Origin: Anaerobiospirillum sp. NML120448
Lineage (GTDB): Bacteria > Pseudomonadota > Gammaproteobacteria > Enterobacterales > Succinivibrionaceae
DNA length: 61,305 nt
Reading direction: 5' to 3'
Assembly: GCF_023050945.1 (NCBI RefSeq)
Contig: NZ_JALKIM010000016.1
Location: forward strand, 1 to 61,305
Position numbers and translations under genes: made by a program. Numbering within the stretch: the stretch's first letter is position 1; the number at the start of each line of letters is the position of its first letter. The notes under the pieces were generated by a model. That model saw nothing but the letters and a program-made list of their open reading frames with translations. It had not been told where the DNA came from and ran no database searches. Positions 9,042 to 18,582 of the stretch are shown piece after piece.

Positions 9042-12000
9042 TTAGCTCTTAGCTGGGCTCTTTTTAGCACGAGTGCTAGAACTTGTTTTGCTAGTAGCAC
9101 GTGCTGTAGCAGCCTTTTTCTTTGGCTTAGCCTCAGTAACCTCGGCAGAGTCAGCTGTCGCAGTAGCTTCGTTAGCGCTTGTGGTGGCTACCTTTTTAGC
9201 CTTACTTTTAGTAGCGGTGGCCTTAGTGGTGATCTTAGCCTTAGTTTTTTTCTCAGAAGCTTCTTCGTCCTTTTGGGCCTTAGAGCGAGTGGTCTTAGCT
9301 TTAGCTTTAGCTTTAGGCTCGGCCTTAGTCTCAGCCTCAATAGCATCAAGAGGCTCACTAATTACATCGGCTGCGGCTGCGGCTGCGTCTTTAGTGGCTG
9401 CCTTTTGGGCTTTGCTCTTGGCAGATACTGTAGCTTTGCTCTTAGTGGTGGCAGTCTTGATCTTGGCTGTGGTGGCCTTAGCCTTAGCTTTGGCTTTTGC
9501 CTTAGCTGTAGAGCTAGAGGTTGAGGAGTCAACAATTTGTGTTGCAATTTTCTGGCTTTCGAGATTTAAAAGCTGATGCAACTCCACATCATCGAGCTGA
9601 CGCATTTTTTCCATTACTAAATTAACCATGCGCATATTGGTTTTAGTAAGAGCTTTTTCACGAGGCCCACGACGGAAATATCTGGAGAAGAAGAAGTCAT
9701 CATCTTCATCTTCATAAAACGATTCATCCTCATCTCTTACAAAGAAAGCAAGTTCTTCACCAAAGAAATGATTAACCACGGACAATTGAGGTTTCGTTAA
9801 GCGCTCGCCAGCAGACTCCACAACATGGTTAAGATAATCCTGATTAATAGAAATGTACTTTTGCTCATCAAAATAAGGCCAAAAATAAGCTGAGCTTGTG
9901 CCCAGATTTTTAAAGTAACTTACATCAATGCACTGGAGAACTTTTGGGGTATTATCTAGCAGATCTTGATAAAGTGTAATCCATCTTGCAATATTGATAG
10001 CGCTATTGAAGTCCTTTAAACCACTGTAGTTGAGCATAAGCTTGGAGAATAGATGTTGCAACATAGACAAAACGTCAATGATCTCTGACATATACTCCTT
10101 GTATTCAAACTGCTCACTCAACATTGCATTATTTTGCTCAGCCATTGATTTTAAATTCTGAACTTTAGCTATATTATTATTGCAGACTTGAAACAATTTG
10201 TGCACCATGTTGTAGACAGTATTCAAATACTCCTCGTGCTCATCAACTTGCTTTATTCTGGTAAAAGCCAACACCTGGTGTACAAAGTCCTTTACTAGCG
10301 CAAGCATAGTATATTGTATGCACCCAGATAAACGAGCAAGCATCATAGACAAAGCACTATTAACAAAAAGCATGTTTTGACTGATTTGCTTTAGAATGGC
10401 TTCATTATAGTTGTGGCTTTGTAATAAACGCTTAGCGGCAACCATGACAATATAGCTAGTATTACTAAAAATACATTGCTCGCCACCCATCACAATCACA
10501 CCTTGCAAAGATTTGGCAAAGTCTTGCTTAGTTTCTATATAGGAATAAGGAACGATCAATTTGAGCTGGCTATTAAGGTCTTTGGATATCATGACCAATA
10601 TGGTTTCATACAAACATTTATAGAAACTTTGAGCAGCTTCATTCGATGAGATATCAAACAAAGATCTAAGATTGCTAACCTTATTGGATAGTTCATTATC
10701 TGATGAAAAGCCAACGCTTTGCTTTAAATCCTCAGGGACATTATCTAAGTTGAGCATTAGGTATTGGCTCAAAGCTCTAAGCGGCACTAAGTACAAATTA
10801 TAGATCGTGCTAAAAAATTGAGTTTTTGTGGCAATGAATTGGCCATTTTTCTCATTTAAGAAATTATCAAACTCAGAATTTTTGTTAGCTAACTCTTTGT
10901 TAATTTGGCATAGCTTATGACATTCTTGGAGGTAGCTAATGCAGGTCTTGTTAAGTAGTATTTGCTCAGCTTTGCTTAGAGTTGGCTTATCGCTTGTAGC
11001 ATGGCCACTTTCAAGGCTATCGGCAAACTCTTGATCGTAATTGTTAGTCTTACGCAACAAGTTAGCTGTATAGCCATCCTCATAGAGAAGGTGACTTTCG
11101 CCTTGCAAGTCAAGTATTAAAACCAACTTATCAAAGCAAGCCTTATGAGTCTCAATTAATTGACTAAAATCGTCATCTTTTAACAGCTTTTCATAGCTAG
11201 GATATAGAGTTTTTTCCCAATCGACACCGCAATTAGATAAATCAAAAGCCACGCGTAACTTGATATTTGAAGTTAATTCGCTTGAAAGGAGAAACAAGTT
11301 TTTAAAGTAAAGATTATTAAAGAGCTCTACCATGACAGACATAAAGCTAAACATATCGAAATAGCCATTAAGCTTTCTGCTAAACTTTATTGGCTTAGGA
11401 TCATTAATTACATCATAGGCGAGCTTTTCATGAACCTGAGCGATATTCTTATTATCCGACTCAACCAAGCTTGGATCCCCATCATCATCTATATTGTATG
11501 GAGAGTTGACTTTAATAGGATAAGGCAATGTTGGAGTTGCTTTATTAAGGTCAGAACCATAAGAGAGACAAGCATTTACAATGTCTTGAAAATTAACCAC
11601 ACTTGGATGGCTTAGCTGCGCATTCTTAAATGATGGTGCAAAACTAGCACAAACGTCATACATACTTGTTCGGAGCAAGTCTATAATATTGCCCATAATC
11701 TCTTGGTCAAAAGAGACTAGCTCAGTTCTTCCCTTAATAAGACTAACATCAATAGCCAGCAAATCATTGACATTGTTCAATAACTTATATTGCAATTGAG
11801 AAAACTGCTTAAATGGCTCATATAAATTATAGTAATAGAAACTTACCGCCCAAGAAGAATCTTCGTTAGTACAACTTGTGTTTGGAGCCAAGTCTTCAAA
11901 CAAATCACAAAAATAGCAAAGATATTGATACAAGGCATCAATGCAAGCAACATAGCTCTTAACAACTTCAATAACATCAACAACTTTGCCATCGTTGCTA

Positions 12001-12899
12001 ATGATACTCTTTTTAAGTGCATCAAAAACACCACAGGCTACTACAGCCTTGTTGTGCAGGCTCACAATATCATCGCTCTTAACGTGCTCTAAAGCCTTAT
12101 AATTAGAGCGCAAATCATCCCTGCGATAGCAATCAAACAAATACTTTCGGCGCTGAGCAACCAACAATAAATGCATACCTAAGAGGTCAAAAACTCTTAG
12201 CATGCCAAATCCTGAATCTAGCTTGCTATCGATATGAAAATAATTGACCTCTTTGGCAGTTGAATTCTTGCTTGCTAAAATTCTTGGTTTTTTCTGTTTA
12301 GACTCTGCCTTTATTAATTCCTCCACCATGCTTCTTGAAATTGTAATTTGCAACTTACTTTGGCCCATGCTAAAGAAGAAAGGGCCCTTATCATTAGGAG
12401 CCAACGAAGGCAGAGCAAAAGCATTGCTTGTAATATATGAGACAATATCGAACTTTACAAAAACACCTACAAAGTCTTTAGGTGAGCTCTTAAAAGTTTG
12501 CGACTTAACAGCTTGCATTAAGACATCATTTTTAAGCTCTCCATTTGGCTCAAATAGCACCTTGTAATACATGTTTGGCATCTCATCTGATGCATAAATG
12601 CGGTCAAAATCACTTACAGAGACCTTTTGCAGTGCTTTAAACATGGCAAAACAAGCAGTTGCCTTAAAGTAGTAAGTCATTATATTGCTTGTAGTAAGCA
12701 CGTTTTTAGCTAACTTTTTAGCACTCAATGCCTCGCAATAGAGTTTTATATCATCGTTGATCACTAAAGCCAAAAGCTGCTCATAAGCATCTTTAGTTTC
12801 TTCAAGACAATACTTGCGATAGCAGGAATTAACTTCATCGAAAATTCCCAACTCAAACAATTGCGACATAACTCTTAAATGAGCCTGATACCACTTCAT
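9042..12899 (-). CDS. Large unknown protein with histone-H1-like tail (tandem family, copy C)
   Basis: 1,285 residues, collinear with copy B from start to end; no recognised domain. Conserved blocks include MKWYQAHLRVMSQLFELG, SKLDSGFGMLRVFDLLGM, LLLVAQRRKYLF, LDLQGESHLLYEDGY, NNYDQEFADSLESGHATS and NKTCISYLQEC. An acidic and Phe-rich patch (DEDDDFFFS) precedes a basic stretch and then the final ~160 residues, which are mostly K, A, T and S with AKAKAKAKA-type repeats and KSPAKS at the very end. The tail is more regular and alanine-richer than in copy B, so the body is conserved while the tail drifts as low complexity. Lack of a signal peptide suggests a cytosolic place. It is first in the minus-strand order C-B-A, with its own terminator. 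Function unknown. Confidence 0.85.
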   Translation of the reverse strand: MKWYQAHLRVMSQLFELGIFDEVNSCYRKYCLEETKDAYEQLLALVINDDIKLYCEALSAKKLAKNVLTTSNIMTYYFKATACFAMFKALQKVSVSDFDRIYASDEMPNMYYKVLFEPNGELKNDVLMQAVKSQTFKSSPKDFVGVFVKFDIVSYITSNAFALPSLAPNDKGPFFFSMGQSKLQITISRSMVEELIKAESKQKKPRILASKNSTAKEVNYFHIDSKLDSGFGMLRVFDLLGMHLLLVAQRRKYLFDCYRRDDLRSNYKALEHVKSDDIVSLHNKAVVACGVFDALKKSIISNDGKVVDVIEVVKSYVACIDALYQYLCYFCDLFEDLAPNTSCTNEDSSWAVSFYYYNLYEPFKQFSQLQYKLLNNVNDLLAIDVSLIKGRTELVSFDQEIMGNIIDLLRTSMYDVCASFAPSFKNAQLSHPSVVNFQDIVNACLSYGSDLNKATPTLPYPIKVNSPYNIDDDGDPSLVESDNKNIAQVHEKLAYDVINDPKPIKFSRKLNGYFDMFSFMSVMVELFNNLYFKNLFLLSSELTSNIKLRVAFDLSNCGVDWEKTLYPSYEKLLKDDDFSQLIETHKACFDKLVLILDLQGESHLLYEDGYTANLLRKTNNYDQEFADSLESGHATSDKPTLSKAEQILLNKTCISYLQECHKLCQINKELANKNSEFDNFLNEKNGQFIATKTQFFSTIYNLYLVPLRALSQYLMLNLDNVPEDLKQSVGFSSDNELSNKVSNLRSLFDISSNEAAQSFYKCLYETILVMISKDLNSQLKLIVPYSYIETKQDFAKSLQGVIVMGGEQCIFSNTSYIVMVAAKRLLQSHNYNEAILKQISQNMLFVNSALSMMLARLSGCIQYTMLALVKDFVHQVLAFTRIKQVDEHEEYLNTVYNMVHKLFQVCNNNIAKVQNLKSMAEQNNAMLSEQFEYKEYMSEIIDVLSMLQHLFSKLMLNYSGLKDFNSAINIARWITLYQDLLDNTPKVLQCIDVSYFKNLGTSSAYFWPYFDEQKYISINQDYLNHVVESAGERLTKPQLSVVNHFFGEELAFFVRDEDESFYEDEDDDFFFSRYFRRGPREKALTKTNMRMVNLVMEKMRQLDDVELHQLLNLESQKIATQIVDSSTSSSTAKAKAKAKAKATTAKIKTATTKSKATVSAKSKAQKAATKDAAAAAADVISEPLDAIEAETKAEPKAKAKAKTTRSKAQKDEEASEKKTKAKITTKATATKSKAKKVATTSANEATATADSAEVTEAKPKKKAATARATSKTSSSTRAKKSPAKS

Positions 12900-13109
12900 A
12901 AAAACTACCTGCTTTTCCTTATTGAACTAATTACCAAGCGCAAAGCCACAAGGGCACAAGGGCACATACGACTTTGCAAAGTACTACTAATATGAGCCAA
13001 GCGCTCCAAGAGTAAGACTTTACTACCAAACTTACGCCTCATAGCCTATTGCATCATAATTACTAATGTTTTAGCAATCCATTATATTACAAAGATGTCG
13101 TTCACCCAG

Positions 13110-13247
13110 ACATAGGGGAGACAATTGGTTATTTATCAAAATATTCGTAGCTTTAGTGGATAAGCAACCACAATCCTCTATAAATGACCTCCAAGAGGCA
13201 AGCAAAGTTGCTTATTTAACGTAAATATTTGATTGTCTCCCCTATGT
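13110..13247. mobile_element. Possible miniature inverted-repeat element, 138 bp
   Basis: Perfect 16-bp inverted ends ACATAGGGGAGACAAT / ATTGTCTCCCCTATGT. The word TTCAC occurs a few bases outside each end, but no immediately adjacent target duplication is seen. No coding capacity. Only one copy was noticed here. Confidence 0.45.
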
Positions 13248-13345
13248 ATGTTCACAAGTTAAACTATGTTAGCCATGTACCAACTAATCAAAGCTCTTCT
13301 TATTAGCAATTTGCCTTGTAAGCTTATTTGCCCAGGGATTGAATG

Positions 13346-13458
13346 CTAGTACTAGATTTCAAAAGTTCGTCACCCCCATGAAATGATGATTAAAGCTATT
13401 AAATTCTAGGTTTTGTAGCCTTAGAACAGGGGGCAAAATTTTTGAAACCCAGTACTAG
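13346..13458. mobile_element. Possible miniature inverted-repeat element, 113 bp
   Basis: Imperfect ~32-bp inverted ends: the left begins CTAGTACTAGATTTCAAAA and runs to CACCCCC; the right reads in reverse CTAGTACTGGGTTTCAAAA and runs to GCCCCC. No clear target duplication. Could equally be a long-armed hairpin. Confidence 0.45.
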
Positions 13459-13661
13459 AGAGATTTCTTTTAATGGTTTTGCTCTTAGATGGATTGATGG
13501 AAAGTTGTAAAGAAGTGGTAGCTCATCTTATGAGCCTTGGTAAGCCGTGATTGTAGGATTTGTTTTGGGAGGAAAAACGTAAGGAAGTTAGGAGGTTAGA
13601 GCTTTAGGGCTAGGCCTGAGCGCTGCCTAGCCTTGGAAAATGGATGACTGAGGATATTAGG

Positions 13662-14129
13662 TTAGATGGCTGATGCGTGTGATGGCTCTATAATGGCTTG
13701 AGCCTTGGTCTTCTTACCTTCAAGTAAGATTTTTCTGGTAATAAAGTTAAATACCATAACCACAAAAGTAGCTACTAACTTACCAATGATATAACTAATA
13801 GCAAGCACCTCTACACTAAAGTACATAATGCCGTTGTTAATCAAGAGGCCACATACTGATAGGGCCATAAAGATAACTAATTGAATAGCACTCTTAGTTT
13901 TAGTTTTCTTAGTATTCTTATGAGCGGTAAATACCCAAGCTATACTGAGTAAATAGTTAACAATCACCGATACAATAAAGGAAATAGTAGCTGAGGTGAG
14001 ATAATTAAGTCCTACTTTTTCAGTAAGTAAGAGTAATAAGCCAAAATCAATAACAAAGGCTAAGCCACCTACTAGAGCAAAGCGCATAATTTGCTGTAAA
14101 AGCTTGTTGTGCATTAGAGTATCGAGCAT
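13662..14129 (-). CDS. GtrA-family membrane protein
   Basis: 155 residues from the chosen start. The GtrA hallmark is near the N-terminus: RFALVGGLAFVIDFGLLLLL, with four predicted membrane helices and a NYLLSIAWVF motif between helices 2 and 3. The last helix (VVMVFNFITRKILL) is also typical. GtrA-type proteins are thought to move polyprenyl-phosphate-linked sugars across the inner membrane, or to help a glycosyltransferase do so. The start at MLDTLMHNK is preferred over an upstream in-frame one because AAGAGGGACAA lies directly before it. No glycosyltransferase gene is adjacent, so the sugar and pathway are unknown. Confidence 0.8.
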   Translation of the reverse strand: MLDTLMHNKLLQQIMRFALVGGLAFVIDFGLLLLLTEKVGLNYLTSATISFIVSVIVNYLLSIAWVFTAHKNTKKTKTKSAIQLVIFMALSVCGLLINNGIMYFSVEVLAISYIIGKLVATFVVMVFNFITRKILLEGKKTKAQAIIEPSHASAI

Positions 14130-15085
14130 TTGTCCCTCTTGCCTGTGGCAAAGTAATAATTGTCCCAACAAAAGCCGTGCTATCAACCTAAAGCTATAAG
14201 TTAACTCTTGTTAAGATAAAGCCCATATAATAGCACTTTTCTCTAGCATAATCTCTTTTTCTTAGCAAAAAGACAGCAAAGAGCCCTCACCTTTTTCAAT
14301 TAGCAAACAGCCTCCATACCACTCAGGCTAATCTGGCTATTCAGGCCATATAAGCCATACAGGCAAGTCAGGCTAATCTGGCAATCCAGGTTAGCAATTA
14401 ATGCCAGGAACCCCCAAAGCAATAAAAGCTACCATGCAGCAAAACTATATCCTACCAACCTAACCTCCTGCCAACAGCCCTATAGCTCCCTATAACCATA
14501 TAACCTCACCAAGCTTCCAGCTTCCTTTAGTGCTTACGTGCTTGCCAAATTGTATGCTTGATAATTTACCTCAAGCTTGATAGGTCTTTTAATAGTTTCA
14601 TTGCTAAACTTCTGAACCTGACCTATCAATCACCATAGTGTCTGCCACACTCACAGAGCCGTAAAAGGCTGAGAGCTTGCCCAGCTCTTGCTTTTGCTCT
14701 TGCTCTTGCATTTGGTTTTACCTTGAAGGCCTGAGAGAGCCAGAGTAGCAAAACGCAAGGTTCTGCCTTGCTCATGCTTTGAAGTGCAAGCTTGTGCGCT
14801 TGCAGGTAAGCTTGAGAAGCTTTAGTTATCTGTACTTAAGCAGTACGATTAACTTAGCATCTTTACCTTTAGGGGGTATAGCTGTAGCTTGTTGGTTAAT
14901 CATCTTAACTAAGTTTTGTTTAGGGCTGGGGCGATGGGTTTTAGTTGGAGAGTTAGGGGATCTTTTGCGTTAGATAAAATGATGGGGTTGAGCTTGCTGA
15001 GCTTTATTTTTGCGTCTTTATTGTGAAATTATGGTAAGTTAGAACACTAAATTATTGTTTACAAGATTTTCCAAGGATTAGAAAA
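14130..15085. other. Gene-free region with short repeated words
   Basis: No credible gene; the only ORF of about 60 codons has no family signal. It contains repeats of CAGGCTAATCTGG (about 14327 and 14369), a TGCTCTTGCTTTTGCTCTTGCTC tract near 14685-14710 and self-complementary AAGCTTG words near 14785-14820. The promoter of the 15086 gene should lie at the right edge. Confidence 0.45.
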
Positions 15086-18000
15086 GTGGCTACACGCTCT
15101 CTTTTGACCAAAAACTTTGCCCCTATCGCACCCGACAACACTGCTCCTAGCTCACATAGTAATAATGATTCTAGTGAGCAAGAGAGCCTGCAAATTAGTG
15201 TAGCCCCTTATGATGTGCTTGACCGTATTTTGTGGGATGATGATGATGAGCAATTTATGAGGGTTCGAGGGGAGAAGTACAGCAATAGCTTTTGTGCCCA
15301 CGAGCGTGCTCAGCTATCCAATACTTTTCTTGATAGTAAGTTTAGTAATGTTTTGTACTATACCGCTGTATGCATTGAAGCTAATAAGATCTTAGAGCAA
15401 AACCATGAGCTTGAACGCTTGCCTGTGGCGGCTGATTCTGCCTTGAAAATGTACCAAGCTATTCCCAAGAACAGTTTAGCTATTGGTCAAAAGATCCTAA
15501 AAGACTCTAAATTTACCTTCAATAATCTAGTGACTTTAGGCAATGCCTTTAAAGATAAAGGCGAGGCCTACAATATTCCTATTGTTAACTACAACTACTT
15601 ATGCACTATTATCTTGGGTGCCTATGCTCTATTTCATGAGGGTAAGTTGCTTAACAACAAGGGACAATTCTTATTTGATTGTATTTACAAGTTTCATGAT
15701 TTAGAGAGCATGTTTCTTAAAGTTGCTCCCTACTATCGCCACTCTTTTGGCTTTTGTCTGCTCAAAGGTCTCTGGCATTACATGGAAGGTCATGATGCCT
15801 TAGCTTTGCACTATTTACGCTATAGCCAATATTTTTACCAAGTAGTAATCCCCGCCTCTGAGAATATCGATCGTAATCATTGTCAAAATCGCAAAGGCAG
15901 CTCTCTTGAGGTGGCTTATGACACTCCTCAATGGCTCGGTATTCCTGGTAATAGGTTTAAAGCCTTATATGAACTTTCTTTTAACCTCTATCATGAGTGC
16001 CTTAGTAGTTATGCTACAGGTACAGGGTTGACTTATGATAGCGCCACTATTATTGCCGAATATGAAAGCCAAGTCCTAAGTGCCATAAAAAACTGCATTA
16101 AATCTCGCTCTAAGGCTACCAATCTTTACGTAAAAGACAATAACCCTGTGAGAGATCCCGCCACTATTGTCGCCCTGCAAAAGGCGCTTAATGATTGGTG
16201 CTCTTATTTTGCTTTTGGCGCATCTTTAGAGTTAGGCTCTTTAGACCCAAGCAGTTTTGAGGGCATTATTAGTACAGGCGCTCTTAAAAAGCCGCTTGAT
16301 GTTTATTTACGTCCGCAAAAAGGCAGCTTTGATGCTTACCAATACTCATTTAGCGTGCGCTCTAGCTTAGGTTTATTAAAGCTTTTGGCCACTAAATTTA
16401 GCGCTATTATCAATACCAAGCTCAAAGACAATCTAACTTGTCATTTTGACCCTAATGATTTTGTTGATCCACAACAACAAGCTGAGTTTAGTCCCTTAAC
16501 AATTTCAAAAGCTCATAATACAGCCATTAAGAGTCAGCTTGCCATCCAAGCTGAGCGTATTGGTCATACTAGCGATTTTCAAGACATACTGCTTACCAAT
16601 GCTCTTAACTATGGCTATGAGCGCTTTGCTTTGGGCCGCAAGCTTAAGCATAGTGAAGATTTACCAGACTATTGCTCTGATGAGCAAATTGCTTATTTGT
16701 TTAAGCACACCTTAGTAAATGATTTTATCCGCTATCAGTGTTCTAGCCCTAATGCCATGATTGGTTATGAAGGTATTACCGAGCCTATAGAAGAGGCTCT
16801 TCACAAGAGCCATATTAGCGTTAAAGAGTTTAGCTTTACTAATGCCTTGCGCTTTAACCGCTGCCAAAATTATTTAAATTGCCAGCGCTTAATTCCTACT
16901 TTGGACATTGAGTATATAAACTCATTTTTATTTTTAAAGGAAAATGTTCAAGATCTCCAACCTTTTAAGCTCAACTGTGCCCAGCGCTCAGGTGTAGGTC
17001 TCTTTTATTTAGCCCTCCACAGTAAGCTTATTAGCGCCTGGGACTGCAAATTAGCCAACGAGCTCATTGTTAAGCCTTTAAATGAATTGCTCCAAGGCAC
17101 CCTTACCAGCTCTAGTCCTACCCAATTAAATGCGCTAGCCCAAAAACGCCATCGCACTTTAAAAAAGCTCCTGCCTGCCGCCTTAGCAGCATCCTCAGCA
17201 GCCTCCGCTGCTACAGCAGCACCCGATGCTATTGCCTCTGTGGCTATGACCCCTAATACAGCTAATAGCCAAGGTCAGAGCCAGGCACAGCAGGAAATTG
17301 GTAAGCTAGAACAGAGCCAAACTTTAGCTAATAATGAGGATAACGGCTATAGAGAGTTATGGGCCTTTAACTACGGCTCTATGCCACAGCGTAACAACAG
17401 CTTTAGTAAAGAGCCTTTTGCGTTAGGTCAGCTCAATGGCAGTCATGATCAAGCTGCTAGCATTATTGGTATTAGTGAAAATAGTAAAGATCATCTCTTA
17501 TGCTTAGATCTTTTAGTATTTAACTATAATGATATGGTTGAGCTCATTAAGCTTTTCTTAAAAGATGCCTATCAAGATCTCAAGTTAGATCTTGCCTTTA
17601 TCCAGGCTTATTATGCAGGTTGTGCCCCTACTTTCTTAATTTATACCAAGGACGACCTTAACCCTAATGAGCAAACTCACTTAATTGTAAAGGCCAGTGA
17701 TGTTTCTTTAGAAGCCAAGCTCGAGCCATCAGTGCAAGAAAGTACCCCAAGTGCCAACAATACTAAGAGCACCACCCGCTTAAGCTTACGCACCAAGGCA
17801 AACACCAGCACCAAAGAGCAAAGCACCACCTCAAGGGCCAACTTAAGCTCTGATATTGGCACCAGCCCTGTAGCGGCCACTGGCCTAGGCTCAGGCAAAG
17901 GCTCAGTCAAAGACGCAAGTTTAGGCGCAGGCCCTGACCATAGTGCAGGCCCTGACTTGAAGGTAGACTCTAGCGTAGATACTGAACCTGCCTCGGCCAC

Positions 18001-18223
18001 TGCTAAAACAAGGTTAAGCTTGAAGCGTAAAACTAAGGATAATAGCACTGCTACTGCACAGACCTCCTTACCAGAGAAGTCTGATGTCTTTGACGATGAT
18101 TTCTTTAAGAACTTTGAGCCAATAGTGGCTGATACTGCTAGTGATGATAGTGGGGATGACAGTTCCTTTAACTTTGATCTAGGGGCTATGCTCAAAGAAA
18201 TGAACTCTAAGGATGAGCATTAA
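15086..18223 (+). CDS. Orphan 1,045-residue protein with long low-complexity tail
   Basis: Starts with GTG, with AAGGA nine bases upstream. No family recognised. Residues 1-40 are Ser/Asn-rich. An acidic WDDDDEQF stretch is near 50. Residues ~70-680 look globular and helical, with many Tyr, Leu and Cys. Residues ~680-740 are Ala/Gln-rich, and ~740-860 looks like a second folded part. From ~870 the tail is Ser/Thr/Lys/Ala-rich and twice carries RLSLRTK/RLSLKRK, ending in an acidic segment (VFDDDFFKNFEP and DDSGDD). No signal peptide or membrane segment. By eye it is not homologous to the tandem family at 4670-12899, though the plan of helical body plus charged tail is similar. It lies alone between non-coding stretches. 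Function unknown. Confidence 0.8.
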   Translation: MATRSLLTKNFAPIAPDNTAPSSHSNNDSSEQESLQISVAPYDVLDRILWDDDDEQFMRVRGEKYSNSFCAHERAQLSNTFLDSKFSNVLYYTAVCIEANKILEQNHELERLPVAADSALKMYQAIPKNSLAIGQKILKDSKFTFNNLVTLGNAFKDKGEAYNIPIVNYNYLCTIILGAYALFHEGKLLNNKGQFLFDCIYKFHDLESMFLKVAPYYRHSFGFCLLKGLWHYMEGHDALALHYLRYSQYFYQVVIPASENIDRNHCQNRKGSSLEVAYDTPQWLGIPGNRFKALYELSFNLYHECLSSYATGTGLTYDSATIIAEYESQVLSAIKNCIKSRSKATNLYVKDNNPVRDPATIVALQKALNDWCSYFAFGASLELGSLDPSSFEGIISTGALKKPLDVYLRPQKGSFDAYQYSFSVRSSLGLLKLLATKFSAIINTKLKDNLTCHFDPNDFVDPQQQAEFSPLTISKAHNTAIKSQLAIQAERIGHTSDFQDILLTNALNYGYERFALGRKLKHSEDLPDYCSDEQIAYLFKHTLVNDFIRYQCSSPNAMIGYEGITEPIEEALHKSHISVKEFSFTNALRFNRCQNYLNCQRLIPTLDIEYINSFLFLKENVQDLQPFKLNCAQRSGVGLFYLALHSKLISAWDCKLANELIVKPLNELLQGTLTSSSPTQLNALAQKRHRTLKKLLPAALAASSAASAATAAPDAIASVAMTPNTANSQGQSQAQQEIGKLEQSQTLANNEDNGYRELWAFNYGSMPQRNNSFSKEPFALGQLNGSHDQAASIIGISENSKDHLLCLDLLVFNYNDMVELIKLFLKDAYQDLKLDLAFIQAYYAGCAPTFLIYTKDDLNPNEQTHLIVKASDVSLEAKLEPSVQESTPSANNTKSTTRLSLRTKANTSTKEQSTTSRANLSSDIGTSPVAATGLGSGKGSVKDASLGAGPDHSAGPDLKVDSSVDTEPASATAKTRLSLKRKTKDNSTATAQTSLPEKSDVFDDDFFKNFEPIVADTASDDSGDDSSFNFDLGAMLKEMNSKDEH

Positions 18224-18582
18224 TGATTAGTCCTTGCCTTGAGAGCTAAGGCTTGTGCTCAGGATCTGGCTATAGCAATGGCGATAGCCTGATAGGCAGT
18301 GGGGTCAGAGCTTAATTTTTTTCTTACTATGTTTGTGCTAATTTATTGTAAGTACAATAAGTACAGAGGCTTTAATCTATGCGCCCAGCAAGTCTCAATT
18401 TGGTATTGCTGGGCCATACCAAATACCAAATTACTAGCCTTGCTTCTTAGCTTCATACCCTATCTTATTGGTAAGAGCGAATAATATACTTTTACTAGTG
18501 CGTAGTTGCCATATGGAGTTTGTAAGTGGCTTTTTTATTTGAGTACTCATGCTTAAAGTTTAGTACAGGATTTAATTAGGCT
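18224..18582. other. Gene-free stretch
   Basis: No credible gene. A hairpin GGCTAT/ATAGCC just after the 1,045-residue gene (about 18265-18290) and an inverted pair TTTGGTAT/ATACCAAA near 18400-18425 are the only structures seen. Confidence 0.4.

Larger units (their letters stand above)
12900..13661. other. Gene-free region with two small inverted-repeat elements
   Basis: No credible ORF. It contains the inverted-repeat elements at 13110-13247 and 13346-13458 described separately. The remainder (12900-13100, 13460-13661) shows nothing further. Confidence 0.5.

Noticed and set aside
9073-9576. 167-codon plus-strand ORF of Leu/Val/Ala-rich sequence
   Set aside because: Antisense shadow of the repetitive K/A/T tail of the 9042-12899 gene; low complexity, and a similar shadow occurs at 4875-5174.
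14779-14973. 64-codon ORF between the GtrA-type gene and the 1,045-residue gene
   Set aside because: No ribosome-binding sequence, biased composition and no recognisable family.
17677-18195. 172-codon minus-strand ORF
   Set aside because: Antisense to the low-complexity tail of the 15086-18223 protein; composition is a mirror of that tail.
18299-18484. 61-codon ORF upstream of the secreted-protein gene
   Set aside because: No ribosome-binding sequence or family signal; the stretch contains inverted repeats.
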